Assembly: GCA_009922615.1 (NCBI GenBank)
Contig: RFVF01000019.1
Coordinates: forward strand, 1-64,000
Reading direction: 5' to 3'
DNA: 64,000 nt
Source of the DNA: Pseudomonadota bacterium
GTDB lineage: Bacteria > Verrucomicrobiota > Verrucomicrobiia > Limisphaerales > SXTU01
The stretch's first letter is position 1. Every line of letters starts with the position of its first letter. This document shows positions 9,009 to 17,523 of this stretch, in pieces. The notes below the pieces were generated by a model. It did not search any database, was not told the origin of the DNA, and was given only the letters and a program-made list of their open reading frames with translations. Made by a program: the position numbers and the translations under genes.

Positions 9009-9872
9009 GTGAATACCACGAAGGAAGCGCGCTCGACGCCTTCGCGGGGACGGCCTAGGCTGCTCACGGTGCACGAAATCGCGTTCCACATCGGCAGCTT
9101 GACGGTCCACTGGTATGGCATACTGGTGGCGGCGGGCTTCATGGCCGGTTACTGGACCGCCCAGCGGCGCGGCCTGCGGGATGGGCTCGCACCGGAGGCG
9201 GTGGCGGACGTGGTGTTCTGGCTGTTCCTCGGCGGCATCGTTGGCGCACGGGTGCTCTACGTCATCACGTTCTGGCGCGAGGAATTCGCGGATGAACCGT
9301 GGTCGAAGATCTTCACCACGCGGAGCGGCTTCGTATTTTACGGCGGACTCATCGGCGCGACGCTGTGCGGCATTGCCTTCGCCCTGTGGCGCAAGCTCCC
9401 GGTCTGGAAGCTCGCCGACGCGCTCGCGCCCAGCGTGGCGCTCGGCCACGCGCTGGGGCGGCTCGGCTGCTTCATGACCGGCTGCTGCCACGGGCGCGCG
9501 TGCGACTTGCCTTGGGCGGTGCATTTCCCGGCGGACCATCCCACGCACGGCGCGGGCGTGCATCCGACGCAGCTCTACGAATCTGCGCTGAACCTCGTGC
9601 TCTACGGCGCGCTGGCGTGGGCGTATCGGCGGAAGCGGTTCGACGGGCAAATCTTCGCTGTTTACCTCATGGCCTACGCACCGGTGCGCGCGTTGGTGGA
9701 ACACTTCCGGGGCGATTACGCGCCGGGGAAATTCGTCGGCGTCCTTTCGCCGGGCCAGTTCGTCAGTGTGGGCATCTTTGCGGCGGGCGCGATCTTTTAC
9801 CACGTCCTGCGCCAGCGCGCGGCGACTGCGCAGACTCCAGACCCCAGACCTCAGACCCCAACGTCCAAGTGA
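9009..9872 (+). CDS. lgt: Prolipoprotein diacylglyceryl transferase Lgt
   Basis: Inner-membrane enzyme that transfers diacylglycerol from phosphatidylglycerol to the lipobox Cys of prolipoproteins. Visible motifs are a polytopic membrane layout, GGLIGA, the Lgt signature around GRLGCFMTGCCHGR, and HPTQLYES. The GTG at 9069 (VHEIAFHIGSLTVHWYG) matches the normal N-terminus better than the ATG at 9009. The C-terminus is odd: after LRQRAATA the last codons (TPDPRPQTP) come from a run of four 7-bp units (9832-9859). The stop overlaps the GTG start of rluD (GTGA), so the genes are coupled. Confidence 0.94.
   Translation: MNTTKEARSTPSRGRPRLLTVHEIAFHIGSLTVHWYGILVAAGFMAGYWTAQRRGLRDGLAPEAVADVVFWLFLGGIVGARVLYVITFWREEFADEPWSKIFTTRSGFVFYGGLIGATLCGIAFALWRKLPVWKLADALAPSVALGHALGRLGCFMTGCCHGRACDLPWAVHFPADHPTHGAGVHPTQLYESALNLVLYGALAWAYRRKRFDGQIFAVYLMAYAPVRALVEHFRGDYAPGKFVGVLSPGQFVSVGIFAAGAIFYHVLRQRAATAQTPDPRPQTPTSK
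9832..9859. repeat. Heptanucleotide tandem array, 4 x AGACYCC, in the lgt 3' end
   Basis: Four exact 7-base units in a row: AGACTCC, AGACCCC, AGACCTC, AGACCCC. They are translated as the hydrophilic tail of Lgt and lie 9 bases before the rluD start. The period, but not the sequence, is shared with arrays at 22764, 45902, 47353 and 51578. Confidence 0.85.
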
Positions 9873-10807
9873 CCGAACGCTCCGAAACCTTCACCGTCGA
9901 GTTCACGCTGCCCAGCGAGCGGCTGGACCGCTTCCTGCACGCGCGTTATCCGGCCGCCTCGCGCAGTGCGTTGCAACGGCTCATCGAGGAAGGCGAAATC
10001 ACCGTCAACGGCGCGCCGGTGAAGCCCACGCACGCCCCGCACGCCGGCGAAGTGGTGAAGGTCAACTGGCCGGGCCCGCGCCCGGACAAGGCCGAACCGG
10101 AGGACCTTCCCATCGCCGTGCTTTACGAGGACGAGTCGCTTCTCGTCGTGAACAAGACGCCCGACATCGCCGTGCATCCCGGCAACGGCCACGAGCGGCA
10201 CACGCTGGTCAACGCGCTTTTGCATCACTGCAAAGGCCAGCTCAGCGGCATTGGCGGCGTGGCGCGGCCGGGCATTGTGCATCGCCTCGATCTGGAGACG
10301 AGCGGCTGTCTCGTGGTGGCCAAGAACGACGCGGTTCACACCGCGTTGTCCGAACAGTTCGCGCGCCGCGAAGTGGACAAGCTTTACCATGCGCTGGTCT
10401 GTGGCGCGCCCACGCGGGCCAGCGGCGAAATCAAGGTCGCCATCGCCCGGCACGTGACGCATCGCAAGCGCATGGCCGCCACTGACGGCGGCGGGCGCGC
10501 GGCGTGGACGAGCTATCAGGTCATCCGGCGCATGAAGGCGGCGAGCCTCGTGCATTGCACGTTGCACACGGGCCGCACGCACCAGATCCGCGTCCACATG
10601 GAGCACCTCGGTTATCCGCTCGTAGGCGATTCGATCTACGGCAAAAAACAAAATGCGAAGTTGGTGGAGCTGACCGGCTTCCAGGCTCCGCGCCAGATGC
10701 TGCACGCCGCGCGGCTGGGTTTTACGCATCCAAAAACCCAGGAGGAGATGACCTTCGAAGCCCCCTGGCCGAAGGATTTCGCGGATGCGGTAGCCACGCT
10801 GAGTTGA
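9869..10807 (+). CDS. rluD: Ribosomal large subunit pseudouridine synthase, RluD family
   Basis: Converts specific uridines in 23S rRNA to pseudouridine. Using the GTG at 9869 that overlaps the lgt stop gives 312 residues, the normal family length. An S4 RNA-binding domain covers about residues 17-65 (RLDRFLHARYP, IEEGEITVNG). The catalytic domain has GIVHRLDLETSG with catalytic Asp141, and ends with TGRTHQIRVHMEHLGYPLVGD. The RluC/RluD/RluA-type distinction is not certain, but the S4 domain and motif order favour RluD. It sits second in the lgt-rluD-rnhB-yraN run. Confidence 0.92.
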   Translation: MTERSETFTVEFTLPSERLDRFLHARYPAASRSALQRLIEEGEITVNGAPVKPTHAPHAGEVVKVNWPGPRPDKAEPEDLPIAVLYEDESLLVVNKTPDIAVHPGNGHERHTLVNALLHHCKGQLSGIGGVARPGIVHRLDLETSGCLVVAKNDAVHTALSEQFARREVDKLYHALVCGAPTRASGEIKVAIARHVTHRKRMAATDGGGRAAWTSYQVIRRMKAASLVHCTLHTGRTHQIRVHMEHLGYPLVGDSIYGKKQNAKLVELTGFQAPRQMLHAARLGFTHPKTQEEMTFEAPWPKDFADAVATLS

Positions 10808-10810
10808 ACG

Positions 10811-11545
10811 ATGTCCCGGCCTGTCTCACACAAAGGCCTCGCAGGCCTCGGGAGCGCGGACGGCCATGTCCGCAACCGGACATCGCGACGGGCACCGGAA
10901 GTGGACCGCCTCGAACAAGAACGCAATTTGCTGGCCGCCGGCCGCACGCAGATCGCAGGCGTGGACGAAGCTGGACGCGGGCCGCTCGCCGGGCCGGTCG
11001 TGGCGGCGGCAGTGATGTTTCCCGAGGCGTGGTTGCGTGGTGAGTTCCCCGCTGAGCTGGCGAAGTTGAACGACTCGAAGCAACTGACCGAATCGCAGCG
11101 CGAAGACTATTTCACCTGGCTCACGGCCCACGCGGAAGTCCGCTTTGGCATCGCGGCGGCGGACGCGGGCTTGATTGACCGCCTCAACATCTTGCAGGCC
11201 ACCCACCGCGCGATGAACGACGCACTGGCGCAGCTCACCCCCGCGCCCGCGCACGTGCTCGTGGACGGCTTGCGCGTGAAGACGTTGCGCTGGCCGCAGA
11301 CGGCGCTGGTGAAGGGTGACGCCCGCAGTTACTCCATCGCCGCCGCGAGCGTGTTGGCCAAGGTCACGCGCGACCGGCAGATGCTCGCCTACGACCGCGA
11401 GTTCCCCGGCTACGGTTTCGCCGTGCACAAGGGCTACGGCACGCCGATGCACCTCGCGGCCATCGCGCGGCTCGGGCCGTGCGCGATCCACCGGAAAAGC
11501 TTTGCGCCGATGAAGGCGGAGCAGACGGAACTCGTGTTGCGATGA
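10811..11545 (+). CDS. rnhB: Ribonuclease HII
   Basis: Endonuclease that cleaves the RNA strand of RNA-DNA hybrids and nicks at single ribonucleotides in DNA. The DEDD core begins at about residue 48 with [21 protein letters not shown]; further motifs are LNDSKQLT, HVLVDG, the KGDARSYSIAAASVLAKVTRD region and GYGTPMHL. The first 35 or so residues are longer than usual and show no family similarity. That DNA contains a GCGGAC/GTCCGC hairpin at 10856-10873, so either the true start is further in or a repeat has lengthened the N-terminus. The stop overlaps yraN (ATGA). Confidence 0.93.
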   Translation: MSRPVSHKGLAGLGSADGHVRNRTSRRAPEVDRLEQERNLLAAGRTQIAGVDEAGRGPLAGPVVAAAVMFPEAWLRGEFPAELAKLNDSKQLTESQREDYFTWLTAHAEVRFGIAAADAGLIDRLNILQATHRAMNDALAQLTPAPAHVLVDGLRVKTLRWPQTALVKGDARSYSIAAASVLAKVTRDRQMLAYDREFPGYGFAVHKGYGTPMHLAAIARLGPCAIHRKSFAPMKAEQTELVLR

Positions 11546-11979
11546 AACCCGTGAAGAAACTCTGGCAGAAGCTCAAGGCCATCGCGGCGACGGATCAGCC
11601 GGAGCACCTGCGGCGTGGCAAGCTCGGCGAGCGCGCCGCGAAGGCCAACCTGCAGGCGCAGGGTCTGAAGTTCCTCACCGCCAACTTCCGCTCCGCACGC
11701 GGCGAGATCGACCTCGTCTTCCGCGATGACGATTGCCTGGTATTTGTGGAGGTGAAGACGCGTTCCTCCGAGGATTGGCCCCGCCCGGCAGCGGCCGTCA
11801 ACGCGCGCAAGAAACGGCTGCTGTCCCAGACGGCGATGGATTATGTCCGCCTGCTCAAGGACCCGCGTGTTAAAATCCGCTTCGACATCGTGGAGGTGCT
11901 GCTCGCGGATGGCGCGGTGCGTGAGGTGCGGCATTTGCCCAACACGTTTACGCTCATCGCCCCGCTGCGGCATGGGTGA
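11542..11979 (+). CDS. yraN: YraN family (UPF0102) nuclease-fold protein
   Basis: A 145-residue protein of the YraN/UPF0102 family, which has a Holliday-junction-resolvase or restriction-endonuclease-like fold. The ATG at 11542 overlaps the rnhB stop. Family features are RRGKLGERAAKANLQAQG, NFRSARGEIDLVFRDDDCLVFVEVKTR with the D...ExK-type catalytic set, and a C-terminal IRFDIVEVLL. Its cellular role is not firmly known. The rnhB-yraN order is common in bacteria and supports a DNA-maintenance function. Confidence 0.92.
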   Translation: MKPVKKLWQKLKAIAATDQPEHLRRGKLGERAAKANLQAQGLKFLTANFRSARGEIDLVFRDDDCLVFVEVKTRSSEDWPRPAAAVNARKKRLLSQTAMDYVRLLKDPRVKIRFDIVEVLLADGAVREVRHLPNTFTLIAPLRHG

Positions 11980-12044
11980 AGTCCGGCCGGACGGCGCGGA
12001 AAGGACTTGCCCGGCTTTTTCACCCGCAGCGATACTCCGCCCCC

Positions 12045-13208
12045 ATGAAACACGTCCGTCTCGGCATCGTCGGCCTCGGCAACATCGGCAAGTTCCACTG
12101 CGGCTACCTGCTCGACAAAAAAATCTCCCGCTGCGAATTGACGGCGGTCAGCGACGCCTTTGCGCCCAGCCTCGACGCTTTCAAAAACAAGCCCGGCCTC
12201 AAGACCTTCGCCAGTGCCGAGGAGATGATTCGGTCGAAGGAGATCGACGCGATTGTCATCGCCACGCCGCACTTCCTGCACACGTCGCTGGGCATTGATG
12301 CCCTCAACAATGGCCTGCACGTCATGGTCGAGAAGCCCATCTCCGCCCACAAGGCCGACGCCGAGCGGCTCATCGCCGTGGCGCAGGCGCATCCGAAACA
12401 AGTCTTCGCCGGTATGTTCCAGATGCGCGTGGAGCCGCGCTACCAGAAGATCAAGCAGCTCCTCGGCAGCACCGACTTCGGCCAGCTCGTGCGCGTGAAC
12501 TGGATCATCAGCGACTGGTTCCGCACCGAGGCCTATTACGCGAGCGGCGGCTGGCGCGCGACGTGGAAGGGCGAGGGTGGCGGCGTGTTGCTCAACCAGT
12601 GCCTGCACCAGCTCGACATGCTCCAGTGGCTCTGCGGCATGCCCAAAACCGTGCGTGGCTTCTGCCAGCTCGGCCGCTATCACAACATCGAGGTGGAGGA
12701 CAACATCACGACCTACATGGAGTGGGCGAATGGCGCGACCGGCGTGTTCATCTCCTCCACTGGCGAAGCTCCGGGCACCAACCGCCTCGAACTTTGCGGC
12801 ACGCGCGGCAAGCTCGTCGTCGAGAACGACCAGATGAAGTTCACGCGCAACGAGAGCGACATGATCGAGTTCAGTCGCACCTCGAAGAGCGGCTTCGCCA
12901 AGCCCGACGCGTGGAACTGCGAGATTCCCTTCACGTCCGCGACGAACCCGCACGGCATCCTCATCCAGAACTTCGTCAACGCCATCCTCGACGGCACGCC
13001 GCTTATCGCACCCGGCGCGGAGGGCATGGGCTCCGTCGAACTGGCCAACGTCCTCCTCTACTCCTCGCTCATCGGTCAGAGCGTGGAACTGCCGATGGAC
13101 AGCAAGGCTTGGGAGAGCAAGCTCAACGAACTCATCGCCAACTCGCGCCACGAAAAGAAAGTGGTGCAGACCACGGCGGAAGACTTCACGAAGTCCTTCA
13201 ACAAGTAG
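12045..13208 (+). CDS. Gfo/Idh/MocA family oxidoreductase (cytoplasmic)
   Basis: A 387-residue NAD(P)-dependent oxidoreductase. The start at 12045 places the Rossmann motif GIVGLGNIG at residues 7-15. The nucleotide domain continues with AIVIATPHFLHTSLG and the signature Lys in VMVEKPISAHKADA. The C-terminal alpha/beta domain has the QMRVEPRYQKIK and GGGVLLNQCLHQLDMLQWL regions. Sugars, inositols or related polyols are the usual substrates; the precise one cannot be told. It follows yraN by 65 bases and has no signal peptide, unlike the family member at 60518. A convergent gene starts its 3' end only 2 bases away. Confidence 0.9.
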   Translation: MKHVRLGIVGLGNIGKFHCGYLLDKKISRCELTAVSDAFAPSLDAFKNKPGLKTFASAEEMIRSKEIDAIVIATPHFLHTSLGIDALNNGLHVMVEKPISAHKADAERLIAVAQAHPKQVFAGMFQMRVEPRYQKIKQLLGSTDFGQLVRVNWIISDWFRTEAYYASGGWRATWKGEGGGVLLNQCLHQLDMLQWLCGMPKTVRGFCQLGRYHNIEVEDNITTYMEWANGATGVFISSTGEAPGTNRLELCGTRGKLVVENDQMKFTRNESDMIEFSRTSKSGFAKPDAWNCEIPFTSATNPHGILIQNFVNAILDGTPLIAPGAEGMGSVELANVLLYSSLIGQSVELPMDSKAWESKLNELIANSRHEKKVVQTTAEDFTKSFNK

Positions 13209-13210
13209 CG

Positions 13211-13831
13211 TCAGGCCGCCCTGCGCTGCGCCCACTTCCGACCCGCGCGTAACGCGGCCAGCGTCTCGGCCAGGCGACGGGCGCGCGTCTCCGGTCGCTT
13301 CGCCATCGAGAGCCAGACGAGGTATTCTCGCTGACAGGAAGGGGAGAGTTTCTTGAAGCCCGCCGCCGCGGCGCGGTTTTGCTTGGCGGCCAGCGCCTGC
13401 TTGAAGAACGGCGGCACGGGCCACGGCTGGCGCTTCACTTTCGGGGCGGGCGGGATGGTGGGATCCGCGTCCAGTGCCACGGCGGCGTGGAGCAGTTCGC
13501 GCAACGCGGCGCGGTTCACATCGTCGAGCGACGTGACACGGAGCGAGCGGATGTTGGTGTTTCCTTCGCTACCGGGGACGAACAGGTTCATCGGGTCCGG
13601 CAGTTCGGTGCCGCGAAAGAAGGTGATGCCCAGGTGGTGTTGGCACGCGCTCAGGCCGCACACGAGCTTGCGCCCGGAGAAACAGAGCATGTTCCACTTG
13701 ATGGATTCCGCGAGGTCCGGCTCCCAATTGAGGAACCACTCGACGAGCTGCTCCGCCAGCGGCTGGGAAAAATCCGGGCAGGTCTGGAGCCACTCGCCGG
13801 GGTCTTTGGTGCGGGCGCGATTACAGTCCAT
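13211..13831 (-). CDS. YdeI/OmpD-associated, DUF1801-type protein
   Basis: About 206 residues with two parts. The first (about 1-120) resembles DUF1801, with WNMLCFSGRKLVCGLSACQHH and the ITFFRG strand typical of that small alpha/beta domain. The second (about 130-206) matches the YdeI/OmpD-associated tail: PPFFKQALAAKQNRAAAAGFKKLSPSCQREYL, here ending in basic helices with AKRPETRARRL. Members are sometimes annotated as bacteriocin-protection proteins, but function is unproven. It converges on the preceding oxidoreductase gene. Confidence 0.8.
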   Translation of the reverse strand: MDCNRARTKDPGEWLQTCPDFSQPLAEQLVEWFLNWEPDLAESIKWNMLCFSGRKLVCGLSACQHHLGITFFRGTELPDPMNLFVPGSEGNTNIRSLRVTSLDDVNRAALRELLHAAVALDADPTIPPAPKVKRQPWPVPPFFKQALAAKQNRAAAAGFKKLSPSCQREYLVWLSMAKRPETRARRLAETLAALRAGRKWAQRRAA

Positions 13832-13849
13832 GTGGGTCGGTTTGCTGGC

Positions 13850-14338
13850 TCAAGGATTGAGCCGCCAAATCACGAAGTTCAAGGCCGCCGCGAAAGTGAC
13901 CCAGAGCAGGTAGGGCACCAGCAACCAACCGGCTGTGCGCTCGACGGCGAAAAACTGCCGCAGCGTAGCCGCGATGGCGAGCCACAGGAGCAAGATCTCG
14001 GCGAACGCCCAGCCCGGCTGCTGCGCGCCAAAAAAGATCGGTGTCCACGCCGCGTTGAGAGCAAGCTGCCCGAGCCACCAGCGCAACGGCGAGCTCCATC
14101 CCACACGCCGCCAGACTCGCCACGCAGCCGTGGCCATGAGCAGGTAGAGCACCGTCCACGCCGGGCCAAACACACAGCCGGGCGGCGTCCACGATGGTTT
14201 GGTGAGTCCGCGATACCACTCACCGGGTGGCCACGCCGCCCCGGCGAGCGGGGCGAGGAAGGTGAGGCCGATGAAGCCCAACAGCGCAAGCATACGCCAT
14301 GTTGCGGCGGCGGCCGTCCTTGGGCAAGTTCCGGGCAC
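13850..14338 (-). CDS. tspO: TspO/MBR family membrane protein
   Basis: A five-helix membrane protein of the TspO/peripheral benzodiazepine receptor family, which binds porphyrins and related ligands. Characteristic stretches are EWYRGLTKPSWTPPGCVFGPAWTVLYLLM, WWLGQLALNAAWTPIFFGAQQ and the terminal WVTFAAALNFVIWRLN. The ATG at 14293 (MLALLGF) gives a more typical N-terminus than 14338. The gene sits just downstream of the YdeI-like gene's start on the same strand (19 bases), so the two may be co-transcribed. Confidence 0.9.
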   Translation of the reverse strand: MPGTCPRTAAAATWRMLALLGFIGLTFLAPLAGAAWPPGEWYRGLTKPSWTPPGCVFGPAWTVLYLLMATAAWRVWRRVGWSSPLRWWLGQLALNAAWTPIFFGAQQPGWAFAEILLLWLAIAATLRQFFAVERTAGWLLVPYLLWVTFAAALNFVIWRLNP

Positions 14339-14466
14339 TGGCCAGCCGGATCACCAAGGGTAGCCGGGCAAACAACAGCTTCGCCGAAATCCGTGGCAGT
14401 AGTGCGCCAAATCCCGGGGTGCGAACGAGATTGAGCCTGTGGCGGGGGCTGGTAGTTTTCGCGCGC

Positions 14467-15492
14467 ATGATTTGTCTCCAAGCCGTGGGCTGGCGCGTGT
14501 TCGCGTTGAGCCTCGTGCTTTGTTCCAGTGGGTTGCGCGCCGCTTTGCCGGCGGGTGTGAACGAAGGTGAATTCCTCGGCTGGACAAACGCGTTAAGCCT
14601 GCGCGATGACCACGGTAAAACCACCACCGTGGTGGTGCCGGACATCGGCGGGCGCGTGGTGCAATACAGCCGGGGCGGCGTCAACGCACTGCTGGAGAAT
14701 CCCGATAGCAATGGCAAAACCCTCGCGCGGTGGCCCGGCGGTTTCTGGGTGGGCGGCTATCAATGCGATCTTGGCCCCGGGCTGCTCGGTGCGCTGGAGC
14801 GGCAGGGGGTGTGGCTGGGACCGCACGACTTCGTCGCCCCGCGCGACCACACAGTCGAGACGGCCAGCCCGCTGGACGTCGTGACCGGTCTGCGGCTGCT
14901 CAAGAGCTTCACCCTCGACCCCGATACCGGCGCGCTGGGCGTGGTGCAGCGCATGGTCAACGCGTCGCCCAATCCGACGCGGCACCATCTCCATGATCGC
15001 ACGTTGTGTCCGGCCGGTGGTTTTTTCTTCGCGCCGTTACCCCGGCAGAGTCGCCACCGCGCCGGCTGGGCGGTGCTGCGCGTGGCGGAGGCGGGCTCGT
15101 TCTTCGATGGCGAGCAGCCGACTCTGCCCAACGCGAGCGTCACTGGTGACTGGCTCGTGGTGCAGGCGGCGGGCGCACCGGGCAAGCTTGGCTTGGACAC
15201 GGCCGTGGGCTGGGTGGCCTACGTGCGAGGCAAACTGCTCTTCGTGAAGTTTTTCCCAACGTGGCGCGGCGCGGCGTATGCGGGCGCGGGGCACACGGTG
15301 GAGTTTTCGTGGAACGACCAGATGGCGGCGCTGGAGCTGTTCAGCCCGGTGGCGGCGCTGCAACCGGGGCAGGCGTTCGACTTCCCGGAGCTGTGGCAAC
15401 TGATCGAGTTGAAGGAGGCCGTGACGAGCTTTGAGGACGCCCGCGCCGCGGCGAAGAAGATTCCACCGTCGCCGTTCGCGCCAAAGAAATAG
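14467..15492 (+). CDS. Secreted DUF4380 (mutarotase-like) protein
   Basis: A 341-residue protein. The start at 14467 is chosen because it places a Sec signal peptide (hydrophobic residues about 6-22, ending SGLRA|ALP) at the N-terminus. The body has the DUF4380 hallmark VVVPDIGGRVVQY, followed by WPGGFWVGGYQCDLGPG and a beta-rich region with LTVP-like blocks. This family shares the galactose mutarotase-like fold and is thought to bind carbohydrate; a reaction is not known. The C-terminus is a short Lys/Pro tail. It is divergent from tspO. Confidence 0.75.
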   Translation: MICLQAVGWRVFALSLVLCSSGLRAALPAGVNEGEFLGWTNALSLRDDHGKTTTVVVPDIGGRVVQYSRGGVNALLENPDSNGKTLARWPGGFWVGGYQCDLGPGLLGALERQGVWLGPHDFVAPRDHTVETASPLDVVTGLRLLKSFTLDPDTGALGVVQRMVNASPNPTRHHLHDRTLCPAGGFFFAPLPRQSRHRAGWAVLRVAEAGSFFDGEQPTLPNASVTGDWLVVQAAGAPGKLGLDTAVGWVAYVRGKLLFVKFFPTWRGAAYAGAGHTVEFSWNDQMAALELFSPVAALQPGQAFDFPELWQLIELKEAVTSFEDARAAAKKIPPSPFAPKK

Positions 15493-15512
15493 CGTGCCGG
15501 CACTTTCGCGGA

Positions 15513-15540
15513 TTGACGCTTGGCGGCTCGCTTCTAAGAT
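15513..15540 (+). promoter_or_regulatory. Possible sigma-70-type promoter of acs
   Basis: TTGACG at 15513-15518 and TAAGAT at 15535-15540 are separated by 16 bases. They lie just upstream of the acs ATG (15562), predicting a very short leader of about 15 bases. The match is to the general bacterial consensus; it has not been tested for this lineage. Confidence 0.45.
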
Positions 15541-15561
15541 GCCCGCACTTTCGCCACAAAC

Positions 15562-17517
15562 ATGAGCCAGCACCTTGTTTCCACCGCTGTTTTTCATCCG
15601 CCCGCCGACGCTTCCGCCCGCGCGCACGTCAAGTCGCTCGCCGAATACCGCGACACCCACGAGCGCTCGGTCAAGGATCCTGAGAGCTTCTGGACCGAGC
15701 AGGCCAACCGCCTCCACTGGTTCAGAAAGTGGGACCAGCTTTCCGCCGTCAACTACCACGAGCCCGTCAGCATCGGGTGGTTCATCGGCGGCAAGCTCAA
15801 CGCCTGCTACAACTGCGTGGATCGGCACGTCGAGGCCGGACATGGTGACGTGACCGCGTTCATCTGGGAGGGCAACGACCCGAGCGAGAACACCCGCATC
15901 ACCTACTTCGAACTGCTCGATCAGGTGCAACGCGCTGCCAACGCACTCAAGGCCCTCGGCGTCCGCAAGGGCGACCGCGTGTGCATCTACATGCAGATGA
16001 TCCCCGAGCTGGCCGTGGCCGTGCTCGCCTGCGCGCGCATCGGCGCGGTGCACTCGGTCGTCTTCGGCGCGTTTTCGGCGGACTCACTGGTCACGCGCGT
16101 CAACGACTCCACCTGCAAGGCCATCATCACGCAGGACACCGGTGTGCGCGGCACCAAGCACGACATCCCGATGAAGGCCAATGCCGACAAGGCCGCGCCC
16201 AAGACGCCGTCGGTGGAGAAAATCCTCGTCGTGCGACGCACCGGAACACCCGTCGAGATGCAGCCGGGCCGCGATGTCTGGTGGCACGACGCCCTGGCCG
16301 CTGCGTCACCGAAGTGTGCGCCCGAGGTCATGGATGCGGAAGACCCGTTGTTCATCCTTTATACCAGCGGTTCCACCGGGAAGCCCAAGGGCGTGCTGCA
16401 CACCACCGGCGGCTACCTCACCTACGCGGCTTACACACACCACTACGTCTTCGATTACCAACCGGGTGACGTTTACTGGTGCACGGCGGACGTGGGCTGG
16501 ATCACTGGCCACTCCTATCTCATCTACGGCCCGCTCGCCAACCGCGCGACCGTCGTGATGTTCGAGGGCGTGCCCAACTACCCGGACTACGGGCGCTTCT
16601 GGGCGGTCATCGCCAAGCACAAGGTCAACATCTTCTACACCGCACCCACCGCGTTGCGCGCGTTGATGAAGGAGGGCGACAAGTGGCCCAACCAGCACGA
16701 TCTCAGCTCGCTCCGCCTGCTGGGCACCGTCGGCGAACCCATCAAGGAGCCGGAGTGGAACTGGTATTTCAAGGTCATCGGCAAGGAACGCGCGCCCGTC
16801 GTGGACACCTGGTGGCAGACCGAGACTGGCGGCATCCTCATCACACCATTGCCCGGCGCGACGCCGACTAAGCCCGGCTCCGCGACGTTCCCGCTGCCCG
16901 GCGTGCAACCCGCCATCGTGGACGACCAAGGCAATGAGCTGCTCGGCAACGACGTGCGCGGCAACCTCTGCCTCAAGCCCGGCTGGCCCGGCCAGATGCG
17001 CACCGTCTTCGGCGACCACCAGCGCTTCGTGGACACTTACTTCAAGCGTTTCCCCGGCAAGTATTTCACCGGCGACGGCGCGTGGCGCGACAAGGACGGC
17101 TACTATTGGATCACCGGCCGCGTGGACGACATCCTCATCGTCTCCGGTCACAACATCGGCACCGCGGAGGTGGAGGGCGCGATCGGCGCGCACCCGTCCG
17201 TGGCCGAGGCCGCCGTGGTCGGCTACCCGCACGATATCAAAGGCTTTGCCATCTACGCTTTCGTCACGCTCAAGACCGGCCAGGTGGCCAGCGACGCGGT
17301 GAAGAAGGAGATCAACCTCAAGGTCCGCGACATCCTCGGCCCGCACGCGACGCCCGAGAAAATCCAGTTCACCGAAGGCCTGCCCAAGACGCGCTCCGGC
17401 AAAATCATGCGGCGCATCCTGCGCAAGATTGCCGAGAACGAATTGGACAACCTGGGCGACATCTCCACGTTGGCCGACCCGACGGTCGTGGAGTCGCTCG
17501 TGAAGGGCCGGGTCTAA
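15562..17517 (+). CDS. acs: Acetyl-CoA synthetase (AMP-forming)
   Basis: Activates acetate to acetyl-CoA through acetyl-AMP. At 651 residues it has the normal length. Visible motifs are the P-loop-like [35 protein letters not shown], GAPTxP-like GEPIKEPEW, the TWWQTETGG acetate-binding region, and [21 protein letters not shown] at the hinge. The conserved catalytic Lys is Lys614 in [10 protein letters not shown], which in many bacteria is acetylated to switch the enzyme off. A promoter-like sequence precedes it. It is convergent with the PVC cytochrome gene, 6 bases apart, and is monocistronic. Confidence 0.97.
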   Translation: MSQHLVSTAVFHPPADASARAHVKSLAEYRDTHERSVKDPESFWTEQANRLHWFRKWDQLSAVNYHEPVSIGWFIGGKLNACYNCVDRHVEAGHGDVTAFIWEGNDPSENTRITYFELLDQVQRAANALKALGVRKGDRVCIYMQMIPELAVAVLACARIGAVHSVVFGAFSADSLVTRVNDSTCKAIITQDTGVRGTKHDIPMKANADKAAPKTPSVEKILVVRRTGTPVEMQPGRDVWWHDALAAASPKCAPEVMDAEDPLFILYTSGSTGKPKGVLHTTGGYLTYAAYTHHYVFDYQPGDVYWCTADVGWITGHSYLIYGPLANRATVVMFEGVPNYPDYGRFWAVIAKHKVNIFYTAPTALRALMKEGDKWPNQHDLSSLRLLGTVGEPIKEPEWNWYFKVIGKERAPVVDTWWQTETGGILITPLPGATPTKPGSATFPLPGVQPAIVDDQGNELLGNDVRGNLCLKPGWPGQMRTVFGDHQRFVDTYFKRFPGKYFTGDGAWRDKDGYYWITGRVDDILIVSGHNIGTAEVEGAIGAHPSVAEAAVVGYPHDIKGFAIYAFVTLKTGQVASDAVKKEINLKVRDILGPHATPEKIQFTEGLPKTRSGKIMRRILRKIAENELDNLGDISTLADPTVVESLVKGRV

Positions 17518-17523
17518 TCCCGG

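Noticed and set aside
9299-9868. An upstream extension of the rluD frame
   Set aside because: It lies entirely over lgt in another frame and has no homology. The GTG at 9869 gives the normal RluD length.
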